A DNA stretch of 64,000 bases from an uncultured Gammaproteobacteria bacterium (GCA_903853385.1 CAINTJ010000095.1:1-64000), one strand, 5' to 3'. Shown: positions 21,549 through 31,501, counted from the first letter of the stretch. Notes: a model not told the origin generated them from the letters alone. Made by a program: numbers and translations.

Positions 21549-21673
21549 ATCTACCCCCGATAGTCAGCGTCATATTGTTGCTTTTGTGCAGCAATGTGTT
21601 CATGACTTTCGCATGGTATGCGCACCTCAAAACCCTCAACCACAAACCTGGATGCTGCCCAGCCCGGGATTGA
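21545..21673 (+). pseudogene. Truncated DUF486 membrane protein gene
   Basis: An ATG overlapping the lptE stop (ATGA) opens a 42-codon frame. Its first ~35 residues (starting MNLPPIVSVILLLLCSN, then VFMTFAWYAHLKTL, then NHKP) match the N-terminus of DUF486, a family of four-helix membrane proteins of about 110-115 residues. After NHKP the similarity stops abruptly: six unrelated codons follow, then TGA at 21671-21673, three bases before the end of the opposing fcl gene. The rest of the DUF486 gene is not seen anywhere in the window. I read this as a gene cut by a rearrangement near 21645-21652. It is too short for standard gene calls. Confidence 0.75.
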
Positions 21674-21675
21674 CG

Positions 21676-22647
21676 CTAGTAACCGCGCATCCCACCTTGG
21701 GTTTGCTGCTGTAAAAACCAGTCAAAGGTATGTTGCAAGCCCTGTTCCAGCGAGATGGCGGCCTGCCAGCCCAGTGCTGACAAATGTGACACATCCACCA
21801 GTTTGCGCGGCGGTCCATCAGGTTTGCTGGTGTCAAATACCAGGCTGCCTTTATAGCCGGTGATGTTTGCCAACAAGACGGCCAGCTCACGGATAGAGCA
21901 ATCTACACCAGTGCCAACATTCAGATGCGAGAGTCTCGGCAGGGTTTGTGTCTGATACTGCGCCAGCGGCAGCTCCAGCACATGCACACACGCGGCTGCC
22001 ATGTCGTCGACATGCAGGAATTCCCGCCGGGGCGTACCGCTGCCCCAGATCACGACTTCAGCCAGTCCAGCACGGGCGGCTTCATGCAAACGCCGCATCA
22101 AAGCCGGAATCACATGACTGTTGTCCGGATGGAAATTGTCACCAAGGCCGTAGAGATTGGTGGGCATCACGCTGCGATAGTCGCGCATATATTGACGGTT
22201 GTAGCTTTCACACAATTTGATGCCGGCGATCTTGGCTATGGCATAAGGCTCATTGGTGGACTCGAGCGGACCCGTCAATAAAGCTGCTTCCGCCATCGGC
22301 TGCGGTGCCAGCTTTGGATAAATGCACGAGGAGCCAAGAAACAACAACTGCTGTACTCCGGCCAGATGCGCGGCATGCACAACATTGCATTGCACTTGCA
22401 GGTTTTCGTAGATGAATTCGGCAGGGTAGGTGTCGTTGGCATGGATGCCACCCACTTTGGCTGCGGCCAGATAAATCTGGTCCGGACGCCGGGTCCGCAT
22501 AAAGTCCTGCACGGCAGCCTGATTGGTGAGATCAAGTTCGGCGCGCGATGCAGTCAAGAGCTCTACATCGTTGCGCTGCTGCAGGCAACGCACCAGCGCA
22601 GAGCCCACCATGCCCTTGTTTCCTGCAACAAAGATGCGTCGTTTCAC
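21676..22647 (-). CDS. fcl: GDP-L-fucose synthase
   Basis: A 323-residue short-chain dehydrogenase that epimerises and reduces GDP-4-keto-6-deoxymannose to GDP-L-fucose with NADPH. Seen are the Rossmann motif [22 protein letters not shown] with the catalytic Ser/Cys, the YAIAK tyrosine-lysine pair, and [22 protein letters not shown]. The frame extends to 22782, but GTG 22647 gives the normal length. It lies 11 bases downstream of gmd, whose product is its substrate maker. Its stop lies three bases from the broken DUF486 gene. Confidence 0.95.
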   Translation of the reverse strand: MKRRIFVAGNKGMVGSALVRCLQQRNDVELLTASRAELDLTNQAAVQDFMRTRRPDQIYLAAAKVGGIHANDTYPAEFIYENLQVQCNVVHAAHLAGVQQLLFLGSSCIYPKLAPQPMAEAALLTGPLESTNEPYAIAKIAGIKLCESYNRQYMRDYRSVMPTNLYGLGDNFHPDNSHVIPALMRRLHEAARAGLAEVVIWGSGTPRREFLHVDDMAAACVHVLELPLAQYQTQTLPRLSHLNVGTGVDCSIRELAVLLANITGYKGSLVFDTSKPDGPPRKLVDVSHLSALGWQAAISLEQGLQHTFDWFLQQQTQGGMRGY

Positions 22648-22658
22648 TGCAAAGCTGC

Positions 22659-23744
22659 CTATTCGTGATGATCCATGGCTTTGTAACCATGCTCTCTTAC
22701 CAACGCATCGCGTTTGGCAGACTGGAAATCCGCTTGTGCCATCTCTGCCACCAATTCCGCGAAAGTGGTACGCGGGACCCACCCGAGCTGGATGCGTGCC
22801 TTCGATGCATCACCGAGCAGGGTTTCTACCTCGGCCGGGCGGAAATAGCGGGCATCAACTGCGACAATGCAGCGCCCTTTTTCATCATAACCCTTGCGAT
22901 CGATACCACTGCCCTGCCAGCTAATGCCAATCTCAAGTTCGGCAGCTGCAGCATTGACGAATTCTTCCACTGAATGCTGTTCGCCTGTGGCAATCACAAA
23001 ATCATCAGGCTTGGGCTGTTGCAACATCAGCCACATCATCTCGATGTAATCGCGCGCATGGCCCCAGTCGCGTTTGGCAGCAAGATTGCCGAGATACAGA
23101 CAGTCCTGCAAACCCAGCTTGATGCGCGCCAGTGCGCGGGTGATCTTGCGGGTGACAAAGGTTTCGCCGCGATTGGGAGATTCGTGATTGAACAAAATCC
23201 CGTTGCAGGCATACAGTCCATAAGCTTCACGATAGTTGATAGTGATCCAGTACGCATAGAGCTTGGCCACGGCGTAGGGACTGCGCGGATAGAAGGGTGT
23301 GGTTTCCTTCTGCGGGGTTTCTTGCACCAGACCATAGAGCTCACTGGTAGAGGCCTGGTAAAAACGCGTGGTCTGTTCCAGACCGAGGATGCGGATGGCT
23401 TCCAGCAAACGCAGGGTGCCGATTGCATCGGAGTTGGCAGTATATTCCGGCTCCTCGAACGACACGGCCACATGACTCTGCGCGGCCAGGTTGTAGATTT
23501 CGTCCGGGCGCACCTGCTGGATAATGCGGATCAGGCTGGAACTATCGGTGAGGTCACCATGATGCAAAATGAAATGGCGGTTACGGACTTCCGGACCTTC
23601 ATACAAATGATCGATGCGATCAGTATTGAACAGGGAAGTACGCCGCTTGAGGCCATGCACTTCATAACCTTTGTTGAGCAGGAATTCAGCCAGGTAGGCT
23701 CCGTCCTGCCCGGTAACGCCGGTTACAAAAGCCTTCTTCATCAT
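22659..23744 (-). CDS. gmd: GDP-mannose 4,6-dehydratase
   Basis: A 361-residue NADP-dependent enzyme that turns GDP-D-mannose into GDP-4-keto-6-deoxy-D-mannose. Visible marks are [20 protein letters not shown] (nucleotide binding), [31 protein letters not shown] with the catalytic Thr/Ser-Glu, and [20 protein letters not shown] with the Tyr-Lys pair. A GGAG ribosome site lies five bases before ATG 23744, which I chose over the in-frame ATG at 23759. It forms a pathway pair with fcl downstream; manC upstream makes GDP-mannose. Confidence 0.95.
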   Translation of the reverse strand: MMKKAFVTGVTGQDGAYLAEFLLNKGYEVHGLKRRTSLFNTDRIDHLYEGPEVRNRHFILHHGDLTDSSSLIRIIQQVRPDEIYNLAAQSHVAVSFEEPEYTANSDAIGTLRLLEAIRILGLEQTTRFYQASTSELYGLVQETPQKETTPFYPRSPYAVAKLYAYWITINYREAYGLYACNGILFNHESPNRGETFVTRKITRALARIKLGLQDCLYLGNLAAKRDWGHARDYIEMMWLMLQQPKPDDFVIATGEQHSVEEFVNAAAAELEIGISWQGSGIDRKGYDEKGRCIVAVDARYFRPAEVETLLGDASKARIQLGWVPRTTFAELVAEMAQADFQSAKRDALVREHGYKAMDHHE

Positions 23745-23818
23745 CGGAACTCCATTCATGCTGATTCGACTGTCAATCTGTTAATCAAAGGATCTTTGGT
23801 TTTCAGTAACTGCATGTT

Positions 23819-24478
23819 TCAGCCGGAAAAATGCTTGGCTATTGCGGCCAGTAACGCCGACGGTGTCGACACTATTTGCGCCTGCGCAGAAACCAGTTGC
23901 ACGCCTACACCATAACCCCACGCCACTGCCAGGAAAGGCAGTCCGGCCCTGGCTGCCGCCACCTCATCATGACAGGTGTCCCCAACATAAATACTGTGCC
24001 GGGGAGTCAATGATTGTGTCTGTAACATTGCCGTAAGCATGCGCGACTTGTCGGCATAGGGGGGGTCTTGCGAGTCCAGACAATAAACCCCGGTGAAGCA
24101 TTCAGCCAGTTTGAATTTGGCCAGTAACCGCTCGGTTGGAAATTTGCGTTTGTTGGTGGCCAGCATCAGCCGGTAGCCTGACTTTACCAAAGCCGGAAGC
24201 AATGTCTCCATTCCCGCATACAACAGCGTGGATTCCAGCCCAGTGCTGTCATAAACCGCTTTGAAACTGCCTATCAATTGCTCAAGTTTTGCCTTGTCAC
24301 TGATGCCGGTCAATGCCGTCAGCGTGGCAGGCAGTGGCGGACCAATCAAATCGTGGCTGACCGGCCGCCGGGGCTTGAGCTGATGCTTGGCCAGCACCTG
24401 TTCCAGCGTATCAAGGATGGCGGGAGCCGAATCTACAATGGTACCGTCAAAATCAAAAATTACAGTATTGCCCAACAT
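23819..24478 (-). CDS. HAD-family phosphatase (Gph-like)
   Basis: A 219-residue haloacid-dehalogenase hydrolase. The nucleophile motif is VIFDFDGTIVDSAP; motif II is LMLATNKR; motif III Lys and motif IV are seen in ADKSRMLTAML and IYVGDTCHDEVAA. Overall it resembles phosphoglycolate phosphatase. ATG 24478 has AAGGA six bases upstream and is preferred over GTG 24499. It sits between manC and gmd, so it may act on a sugar phosphate of the same pathway, but no substrate can be assigned. No phosphomannomutase gene is present nearby. Confidence 0.85.
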   Translation of the reverse strand: MLGNTVIFDFDGTIVDSAPAILDTLEQVLAKHQLKPRRPVSHDLIGPPLPATLTALTGISDKAKLEQLIGSFKAVYDSTGLESTLLYAGMETLLPALVKSGYRLMLATNKRKFPTERLLAKFKLAECFTGVYCLDSQDPPYADKSRMLTAMLQTQSLTPRHSIYVGDTCHDEVAAARAGLPFLAVAWGYGVGVQLVSAQAQIVSTPSALLAAIAKHFSG

Positions 24479-24526
24479 CGTTGTCCTTTTACCCGGCACG
24501 GGCTGCGCGCATGCAGTAAGCCGTAT

Positions 24527-25975
24527 TCATTGGGTGTGCCGTTGATATTTATCTTCGAAGCGCACGATATCATCTTCGCCCAGATAACTCCCTGACTGCA
24601 CTTCAATCAATTGCAATATGGCGTCATGGCGGTTTTCCAGCCGGTGCCTGTCGCCCAGCGGTATGTAAACTGATTGGTTGACATCAACTTCCCTGACTGT
24701 GTCACCGACAGTCACTGTAGCTTTGCCACAGACCACCACCCAATGCTCGGCACGATGATGATGCAATTGCAGCGAAATTTTTTCCCCTGGATTCACCTGC
24801 AGACGCTTCACCTTGAAATTCTCACCCTGGTCGATTTCCTCATACCAGCCCCACGGCCGATAAACACGCAGATTCTGCAAACTCTCGCTGCGGCCCTGCA
24901 GGCGCAACTGTTCCACCACTTTTTTCACATCCTGGGCTGCATCGGTATGCATTACCAGCACGGCATCCTTGGTCTCTACCACGGTGACCTTGTCCAGCCC
25001 GATCACTGACACTTGCCGGGATTCAGCCCGCAGATAGCTGTTGGTGGTATTGATCGCCAGCACATCACCATGAATGGCATTGCCCTTGTCATCGCGATTG
25101 GCCAGTCGCCACAGTGATTCCCACGAGCCGACATCGCTCCAGCCCATGTCCGCCTTCACCACTGCGGCCTGCCGGGTGGCCTGCATTACTGCATAGTCGA
25201 TGGAGTCAGCCGGACACTGCACAAACGCAGCCTTATCGGGCCGGTAAAAACCCAGATCAGTGGTGCGCTGCTGCCAGGCCAGAGTGATCGCCTGGCTTAT
25301 GTCGGGACGGTATCTCTCCAGTTCCTGCAAATAAGTGCCCGCCGTGAACAGAAACATGCCGCTGTTCCAGCTGTAAGAGCCATCCAGCAGGAAGGCCTTG
25401 GCCCGCTCCAGATCAGGCTTTTCAACAAATTGCGCTACTGCCGCCGCACCGGGCAAGGCCGGCAAGAGGGCGCCGCTCCTGATATAGCCATAGCCGGTTT
25501 CCGGATAGCCCGGCGCGATGCCGAAAGTGACGAGCTTGCCGTGTCGGGCAGCAGCAGCGGCCTGCTCTACCGCAGTGCTGAATGCCTGCCGGTTCTGGAT
25601 AACGTGATCGGCCGGCATCACCAGCATCAATGCCTCCGGATCCGGATGCTCGCCCTGGGCCAGATGCAAGGCTGCCAGCGCAATCGCCGGCGCCGTGTTA
25701 CGACCGGTTGGCTCCAGATAAATGGCGGCAGGGTTGTAGCCAGCGCTCTGGCATTGTTCCCGCACCAGGAAACGGTGTTCTTCATTGCAAACCAACAGGG
25801 GTGCTGCCACCGCCAGCTGGGCTGATGACAATTGCATCGCGCGCAGCACGGTTTCCTGCAGCATGGTTTGCGCTGTCTGCAAGGGCAGCAGCTGTTTGGG
25901 ATAGGCTTCACGTGACAAGGGCCACAGGCGGGAACCGCTGCCACCGGACAGGATCACTGGGTGAAGGATGTTCAT
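24527..25975 (-). CDS. manC: Mannose-1-phosphate guanylyltransferase / mannose-6-phosphate isomerase
   Basis: A 482-residue bifunctional enzyme. The N-terminal guanylyltransferase domain has VILSGGSGSRLWPLSREAYPKQ, then FVEKPDLERA. The C-terminal cupin (type II phosphomannose isomerase) has FKVKRLQVNPGEKISLQLHHHR with metal-binding histidines and AEHWVVVCGKA. It should make GDP-mannose from fructose-6-phosphate once a phosphomannomutase, not found in this window, converts the intermediate. The frame extends to 26170, but ATG 25975 gives the family start MNILHPVILSGG. It is first in the fcl-gmd-HAD-manC minus-strand group. Confidence 0.95.
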   Translation of the reverse strand: MNILHPVILSGGSGSRLWPLSREAYPKQLLPLQTAQTMLQETVLRAMQLSSAQLAVAAPLLVCNEEHRFLVREQCQSAGYNPAAIYLEPTGRNTAPAIALAALHLAQGEHPDPEALMLVMPADHVIQNRQAFSTAVEQAAAAARHGKLVTFGIAPGYPETGYGYIRSGALLPALPGAAAVAQFVEKPDLERAKAFLLDGSYSWNSGMFLFTAGTYLQELERYRPDISQAITLAWQQRTTDLGFYRPDKAAFVQCPADSIDYAVMQATRQAAVVKADMGWSDVGSWESLWRLANRDDKGNAIHGDVLAINTTNSYLRAESRQVSVIGLDKVTVVETKDAVLVMHTDAAQDVKKVVEQLRLQGRSESLQNLRVYRPWGWYEEIDQGENFKVKRLQVNPGEKISLQLHHHRAEHWVVVCGKATVTVGDTVREVDVNQSVYIPLGDRHRLENRHDAILQLIEVQSGSYLGEDDIVRFEDKYQRHTQ

Positions 25976-26154
25976 ACGATTGGACGCCTGTTGTATAAGG
26001 GGAAAACAGTAACCATGCCTGCCCAGCAGGGTGCCTTGGAAAGGCCAGGCCAGAATACCCAGCCAATGTAGGGATTGTCGACCTTGGCGGGCAGCTTTTG
26101 CAGGGGAAAGACTCCTGAAATGCAGGGGCTGCGACTTAGCTAGTGCTTGCCGGG

Positions 26155-26183
26155 CTGGCACATCCTGCACAGGCCTTTATACT
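26155..26183 (+). promoter_or_regulatory. Sigma-70 promoter for the methyltransferase/P-loop fusion gene
   Basis: CTGGCA (26155-26160) and TATACT (26178-26183) are separated by 17 bases; they match consensus at four and five positions. The predicted start near 26190 rules out translation starts upstream of it and supports the GTG at 26213. Confidence 0.5.
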
Positions 26184-26212
26184 TTCCACATACACTCCTG
26201 CTGGACACCCAC

Positions 26213-27652
26213 GTGCAAGCACCACCCTCGACACCTGCCACCCCCCAGTACCAGAGCTTTCCGGAGGTCGGCGGCGACTCCAACTCGCTGGAAAAACTGA
26301 AAGCCCTGCGGCTGCCAACGCTGGCCCACAAGAGTTTTCTGGATGTGGGCTGTAATGAAGGATTCTTCTGTGGCTATGCGCTGCATGATGGTGCCAGTCG
26401 CGCGGTGGGCCTGGATGCATCCCCCCTCTACATTGAGCGGGCCCGCCGGCGCTTTCCGGCCGCTGAATTTCTGTGCCAAAGCTGGGACACGCTGCCAGCA
26501 GCAGGCTTCGATGTGATCCTGCTGGCTTCATCGCTGCATTATGCTGCCGATCAAGCGGCATTGATTACACGCTTGATGCAGTTATTGAATCCGGATGGCA
26601 CGCTGGTGCTGGAGCTGGGCGTGTCGACAGAAAGATGCAAGCAATGGGTACAAGTGGATCGCAGCATGGACGTGCGCAGCTATCCTACCTGGCCCCTGCT
26701 CAGCGACATCCTGCAACCCTATGCCTGGAAAGTGATTGGCAACAGTGTGAGCCAGCGCGGGGACCCGGTGCCCCGCCATGTCCTGCATATCACCCGGCGC
26801 AAACCGCTGGTCTATCTGTTGATGCAGGCCTCCGGTTCCGGCAAGAGCAGTGTGGCAGGCAGCCTGCTTGTACCCGCCGGCGTACCGGTGATCAGCGGCG
26901 ATAAAGTACTGACCCAGATCGCTGCGGGCCATCTGGAGGCGCCGGCGGAGTTAAAAGCCCTGCTCGGCCCCGACCTTGATCACACCCGACTTGATGACTC
27001 CTATCGCAAAATTTTCCAGGCCGGACTGCTGGCACCGCTGCTGCAACTCTGGCAGGCCACGGCCGGAGGTGGCTCATTTGCGCTGGATGCCTATATCCCG
27101 GAAGAGCGGCGTGAAGAGGTAGTGGCCTGCATGATCGCGGCCGGCTACCTGGTGGTGACACTCACCATGTCAGGCATGACCGGTCTTGAGCCACGCGGGC
27201 ATCGCCATAGCTCCGCACAAAATTATTTTGACGGGCTTCAGAACCCCGTCATGCAGCACCCCGATCACAGTCCACCCGCTCTCAGCAGAGCGCTGCCTTT
27301 TTCCGGCACCGTGGGTTTTGTCGATTCGGTGACTGTCGATGACCGCTTCGTAAAAGTTGTGGGTTGGGCGGTGCAGACGAACGGAGTCGCTGCCCAATGG
27401 CTGGATCTGTGCATCGATGGTGTTTCCGCTCAGCATCAGCATGTTGCTAAATCTCCTCGTCCCGATCTTCAAAAACGCCTGCACCTCAATTACGACCAGG
27501 TAGGTTTCCGCATCACCATTCCCACGCCTGCCACGCTGGTGCAGACCAATCTGGCGCTGCGTGTGGAAGTCTACGCCGGGGAATCGGCGGCCAGCGCTAC
27601 CAGGCTGTGGTCGATACCGGCTCACAACGTACCGGACCAGTTACCGTTCTGA
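26213..27652 (+). CDS. Fusion of SAM methyltransferase, P-loop kinase-like domain and beta-rich C-terminal module
   Basis: About 479 residues in three parts. Residues ~20-200: class I methyltransferase (motif I FLDVGCNEG at ~43-50, acidic AVGLDAS, and FDVILLASSLHY). Residues ~200-345: a small P-loop domain, QASGSGKSS (Walker A, ~206-213) then VISGDKVL, resembling zeta-toxin or sugar/nucleoside kinases. Residues ~362-479: a beta-rich module (GFVDSV...VVGWAVQT, CIDGV, GFRITIP) like accessory modules I recall beside glycosyltransferases. The frame opens at a TTG (26147) upstream of the promoter; GTG 26213 is preferred. It is divergent from manC, so glycan modification is a reasonable guess, not shown. 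Confidence 0.75.
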   Translation: MQAPPSTPATPQYQSFPEVGGDSNSLEKLKALRLPTLAHKSFLDVGCNEGFFCGYALHDGASRAVGLDASPLYIERARRRFPAAEFLCQSWDTLPAAGFDVILLASSLHYAADQAALITRLMQLLNPDGTLVLELGVSTERCKQWVQVDRSMDVRSYPTWPLLSDILQPYAWKVIGNSVSQRGDPVPRHVLHITRRKPLVYLLMQASGSGKSSVAGSLLVPAGVPVISGDKVLTQIAAGHLEAPAELKALLGPDLDHTRLDDSYRKIFQAGLLAPLLQLWQATAGGGSFALDAYIPEERREEVVACMIAAGYLVVTLTMSGMTGLEPRGHRHSSAQNYFDGLQNPVMQHPDHSPPALSRALPFSGTVGFVDSVTVDDRFVKVVGWAVQTNGVAAQWLDLCIDGVSAQHQHVAKSPRPDLQKRLHLNYDQVGFRITIPTPATLVQTNLALRVEVYAGESAASATRLWSIPAHNVPDQLPF

Positions 27653-27674
27653 TGTTAAATCCAACGCTGCCCGC

Positions 27675-29342
27675 TCATGAATTCTTGACCAGTCCATAGG
27701 GGTTTTCCGGCTTGCATTTACGCACCTGCGGCAGGAATCGCAGCCAGAACGCAGTGGGGATGTCGGTGATCTGAAAGTCGATCACGGCTGTCTCATTGAG
27801 CGCGATCAGTTCACGTAGCGCCAACTGCATCTGCTCCGGCGTAGTAACGCGGCGCGCGGCTACTCCGAAGCTGTCGGCAAATTTCACAAAGTCGGGATTC
27901 TTGAGCGTGGTGGCAATGGCGCGGCCACCATAGCTGCGATTAAGGATGCCTTCAACATTTTTGTAGGCGCCATCATTGATCACCAGCATGATCACTGCAA
28001 TGTTGAATTGCACGGCAGTGGCCAGTTCCTGGCACGCATACATGAAACCACCATCACCCACCAGACACACCACCGGCACTTCCGGCTTGCCCACCTTCGC
28101 TCCCATGGCAGTGCAAGGTCCAAAACCGAGCGTACCTTGATAGCCGGAGCTGATATAGGTGCGCGGTTTGTAGACCGGATACATGTCGAGCGCCGCGTGA
28201 TTCAGCTGGGTAACATCCGCCACCAGAATGCCGTCTTCACCCAGCTCGCTGCGAATAATTTCAACGATGCGGCGCGGCAGCGCCAGCTTGGCGAGCAGTG
28301 CCTTGCATTCATCACGCACGCGCGTGAACGTGGCACTATGGTCACGCCGCTGTTGCAGATATTTCGGCACTGCCTCGCACAGTGCTACCACAAAACCGGC
28401 GGCGTCGGCATGAATGCTGTACAGCGGTACCGGCAACCGGTGCAGCTCACTGCTATCGATATCGACTTTGAAAATTTTGAGTTGATCGTCATAACCCCAG
28501 TTGTAGATGGGCGCATACAGGCGGGTGCCCAGCGCCAGTACCACATCTGCTTTGGCCCATAACTTGTTAGCGCCCAATTGGGTGAAGGCGAGCGGATGCC
28601 GCGCATCCAGCGTGCCGAGGCCGTTTTCGCTCATGCCCACTGGTGCGGCCAACAGCTCAGCCAGCTGGCGGATTGGTTCGCAGGCGCCGGCGGCGCCACC
28701 TCCGGCCATCAATAAGGGGAACTGCGCATTGGCCAATGCCTGGGCCACTGTTTCAACCTGCTGTTGCTGCAGTGCCGGTACCAGTTGCCGGGTACGTGCC
28801 GGCAACAAAGCCGGCAGCTCCATCTGCATCCTGACCACATCGGACGGCAGCTCCACATACACCGGTCGTGGTCGCAGAGTGCGGATTTCTTCCAGTGCCA
28901 TGGTAAGCAGCGGCACGATTTGCTCCGTTGACTCTACCCGCACTGCCCATTTGGTCAGACTGCGGGCAATGCCGATCTGGTTGTCGAGCTCATGCAACAC
29001 GCCCACACCCGAGCCGATGAACATGCGCTCGCTCTGTCCAACCAGGCACAGCATCGGGTTATTGCAGGCATGCGCTGTCAGCATGCCGGTAGTGGCATTG
29101 AGAAAGCCTGGGCCTGGTACCACCAGCATGGTGCCGATCCTGCCGCTGACATGCGCATAACCATAAGCCATCAAGGCTACGCCCTGCTCATGACGGGCGT
29201 GGTAGATACGCACCTGGTCGCGCACGTCGTACAGGCCGGCAAATACCGGATCCAATTGCACCCCAGGAATACCAAACAGCGTATCAATACCGTTGGCTAC
29301 CAGGGTTTGTGCGACTACTTCGCCGCCACTGATCTTGGACAT
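27675..29342 (-). CDS. Thiamine-diphosphate-dependent enzyme (acetolactate synthase-like)
   Basis: A 555-residue protein with the three domains of the acetolactate synthase/benzoylformate decarboxylase group. The catalytic glutamate is in YHARHEQGVALMAYGYA (~residue 51), the central domain has LMAGGGAAGA, and the ThDP/Mg2+ motif is VGDGGFMYACQELATAVQ with the downstream Asn-Asp-Gly. It lacks a regulatory partner gene, which argues against a biosynthetic acetolactate synthase. It could be a 2-oxo acid decarboxylase or a related carboligase; the substrate is open. It converges on the fusion gene with 22 bases between. Confidence 0.88.
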   Translation of the reverse strand: MSKISGGEVVAQTLVANGIDTLFGIPGVQLDPVFAGLYDVRDQVRIYHARHEQGVALMAYGYAHVSGRIGTMLVVPGPGFLNATTGMLTAHACNNPMLCLVGQSERMFIGSGVGVLHELDNQIGIARSLTKWAVRVESTEQIVPLLTMALEEIRTLRPRPVYVELPSDVVRMQMELPALLPARTRQLVPALQQQQVETVAQALANAQFPLLMAGGGAAGACEPIRQLAELLAAPVGMSENGLGTLDARHPLAFTQLGANKLWAKADVVLALGTRLYAPIYNWGYDDQLKIFKVDIDSSELHRLPVPLYSIHADAAGFVVALCEAVPKYLQQRRDHSATFTRVRDECKALLAKLALPRRIVEIIRSELGEDGILVADVTQLNHAALDMYPVYKPRTYISSGYQGTLGFGPCTAMGAKVGKPEVPVVCLVGDGGFMYACQELATAVQFNIAVIMLVINDGAYKNVEGILNRSYGGRAIATTLKNPDFVKFADSFGVAARRVTTPEQMQLALRELIALNETAVIDFQITDIPTAFWLRFLPQVRKCKPENPYGLVKNS

Positions 29343-29464
29343 TGGGGACTACCTGCAGAAAGAGGACAAGGGCAGATTAAAACATAGGCTCATGCCAATT
29401 TTTCCATGGCAGTGTCATCAGTGTGCTGCGCAAGCCGGCAATAATTCGCGCCCTTGCGACTCTG

Positions 29465-31369
29465 TCACCACGCTACGCCGTAATCATCGCCAAAGTTGCT
29501 GGACCCTCCCATCAAGGTATGATGGTTCTGATCAATGAAGATGCCATTGATAGGGCCGGAGGTCAGCTCCTCGTTAACGATCATGTAGCCCATGTCCTGC
29601 AAGCGGTATTGCACCGGCAAGGGCGTATCCATACGCAGCAACAGTTTGCCGGGTTCGCTGGTATGTTCACCAAACGAATCATGCATCTGATAGCTGCCCA
29701 TGTTGGCGGCTTCGGTGGCTTGCTGCACATCCATGCCGAACTCGACAATGTTCAGGAAAAACTGCAGCAGATTCTGATCCTGGAAATCGCCGCCCTGCAC
29801 CGCAAACGACAGGAATGGCTTGCCATCCTTCAGTGCCATGCCGGGTGACAAGGTGGCACGCGGCCGCTTGCCGGGTGCCAGCACATTGAACGGGTTCTGA
29901 CCTTCTTCCGCATCCATGATGAAGCTTTGCATGCGCTGCGATAGACCCACGCCAGTGCTGCCGGCGATGAAAGCAGGTGTCCAGCCGCCACTGGGCGTGA
30001 TCGATACGACCCAGCCTTCGGCATCAGCGGCTTGTATCGAGGTAGTGCCGGCGCGGCGTGATTCTTCGGTGGTTCTGGTAATGGTGCTGTCTGCCACCCG
30101 CGCAGGACCAACGCGTGGCTGCCACTTGTTCAACAGCGCAGCATAGGGATTCTTGCCATTCTGGTAAGGATAGGGATCGCCAGGCTTCACCAGCGGGTTG
30201 TTGTAATACTTTGGCATCGTGGCCATACGGGCGCGCGCATAGTCCTTGCTCAACAAGCCCTTGATGGGTTCTTCCGGCGGAAAGTAGGGATCGCCGTAGT
30301 AAAAATCGCGATCAGCAAAGGCGAGGTTCATCGCCTGATACAGCGTGTGAATATACTCGGGGCTGTTGTAACCCATTGCTTGCAAATCCTTGCCTTCAAG
30401 CAGATTAAGTTCCTGCAGCAACACCGGCCCCTGCACCCAGGTATTGAGTTTGTAGACATCGATGCCTTTGTAGTTGGTGGTTACTGGCGCTTCGATGTGC
30501 ACCTGCCACTTGGCAAGATCATCCATTGTGATCAGCCCGCCAGCCTCCTGCACTGCGCGGGTAAGCTCCTCGGCGATGTCGCCTTTATAGAAGCGTTCAT
30601 ACGCCGCCATGATGGCTTGCTGGCGATTCTTGCCGGCCGCCAGCGCCGCTTTTTCTGTGTCCACCAGTTTGGTAAGTGTGGTCAGCAAATCTTTCTGCAC
30701 AAACATTTCACCGGCAGTGGGCGCAGCATGGGCGTTGGGATGTGCCGGATCCAGATTGGGCAGCATGATGCGACGCGCATCCTTCCACTGCAGGATAAAA
30801 GGTTGGTAGCGATCCAGCGTATCCACCAGGTTTTGTTCCATGGGATAACCGGCGGCCATTTCCATCGCCGGGGCCAGCACCTGTGCAAGACTCAGTTTGC
30901 CGAACTCGGCCAGCATCACCAGCAAGCCACCGGGAGTGCCAGGAGTGATGGCTGCGAGCGGTCCATATTCAGGGGGATATTTCATACCGAGCTGCTGGCG
31001 GAAATATTCGGGAGTGGCACCAGTGGGAGCAACGCCGAGCGCGTTGATGGCGATGACTTTGCCGGTAAGGGGATTATGGATAAGTGCCTGGGTTTCACCG
31101 CCCCAGCTCATGGTGTCCCACATGGTGGCGGCCGCAGCCAGCATGGCACAGGCGGCATCCACTGCATTGCCACCTTTGGCAAAGGTGAGGGCACCAGCAG
31201 AAGCAGCCAGTGGCTTGCCGGTGATGGCGACCCAGTGGCTGCCATGCAAAGGCGGCTTGAGCGAGCGTTTGGGTTCCTGCGCGTGCAGGGTGGCGCCGGC
31301 AAGACCCAGAGCTGCGAGCAGCAGGCTGAGTTTGGCAACAACAGTTGGCTTGATCCGGGGTGGCTGCAT
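29465..31369 (-). CDS. Periplasmic gamma-glutamyltransferase family protein
   Basis: A 634-residue Ntn-hydrolase. The signal peptide (KLSLLLAALGLAGATLHAQ) directs it to the periplasm. The N-terminal marks SAGALTFAKGGNAVDAA and MSWGGETQALIHNP belong to the family. The self-cleavage and nucleophile threonine is expected in RRAGTTSIQAADAEG (~residue 450), followed by RPRATLSPGMALKDG. Active enzymes hydrolyse or transfer the glutamyl group of glutathione; this divergent member may have another amide substrate. The frame extends to 31462, but ATG 31369 begins the signal peptide. The 122-base gap upstream of the ThDP gene holds nothing recognisable. Confidence 0.9.
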   Translation of the reverse strand: MQPPRIKPTVVAKLSLLLAALGLAGATLHAQEPKRSLKPPLHGSHWVAITGKPLAASAGALTFAKGGNAVDAACAMLAAAATMWDTMSWGGETQALIHNPLTGKVIAINALGVAPTGATPEYFRQQLGMKYPPEYGPLAAITPGTPGGLLVMLAEFGKLSLAQVLAPAMEMAAGYPMEQNLVDTLDRYQPFILQWKDARRIMLPNLDPAHPNAHAAPTAGEMFVQKDLLTTLTKLVDTEKAALAAGKNRQQAIMAAYERFYKGDIAEELTRAVQEAGGLITMDDLAKWQVHIEAPVTTNYKGIDVYKLNTWVQGPVLLQELNLLEGKDLQAMGYNSPEYIHTLYQAMNLAFADRDFYYGDPYFPPEEPIKGLLSKDYARARMATMPKYYNNPLVKPGDPYPYQNGKNPYAALLNKWQPRVGPARVADSTITRTTEESRRAGTTSIQAADAEGWVVSITPSGGWTPAFIAGSTGVGLSQRMQSFIMDAEEGQNPFNVLAPGKRPRATLSPGMALKDGKPFLSFAVQGGDFQDQNLLQFFLNIVEFGMDVQQATEAANMGSYQMHDSFGEHTSEPGKLLLRMDTPLPVQYRLQDMGYMIVNEELTSGPINGIFIDQNHHTLMGGSSNFGDDYGVAW

Positions 31370-31501
31370 AGTGAGTACCAGACAGAAGTGACCTGCCAGT
31401 AACATAACACAGGATTCTGTGCAGGGCCTCTTGTGGCGAGACTGGGAGCAGCCCGCTTTCACATTCAGTGCAGCAGCAAAACAAACCCGCTTTCTTGGAG
31501 A

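Noticed and set aside
27675-29342. Biosynthetic acetolactate synthase large subunit (ilvB/ilvI)
   Set aside because: No small-subunit gene follows and no branched-chain amino-acid genes are near; kept as a general ThDP enzyme.
30347-31402. Plus-strand 351-codon frame over the gamma-glutamyltransferase
   Set aside because: The minus strand has clear family motifs and a signal peptide; the plus frame is His/Gly-rich with no recognisable domain.
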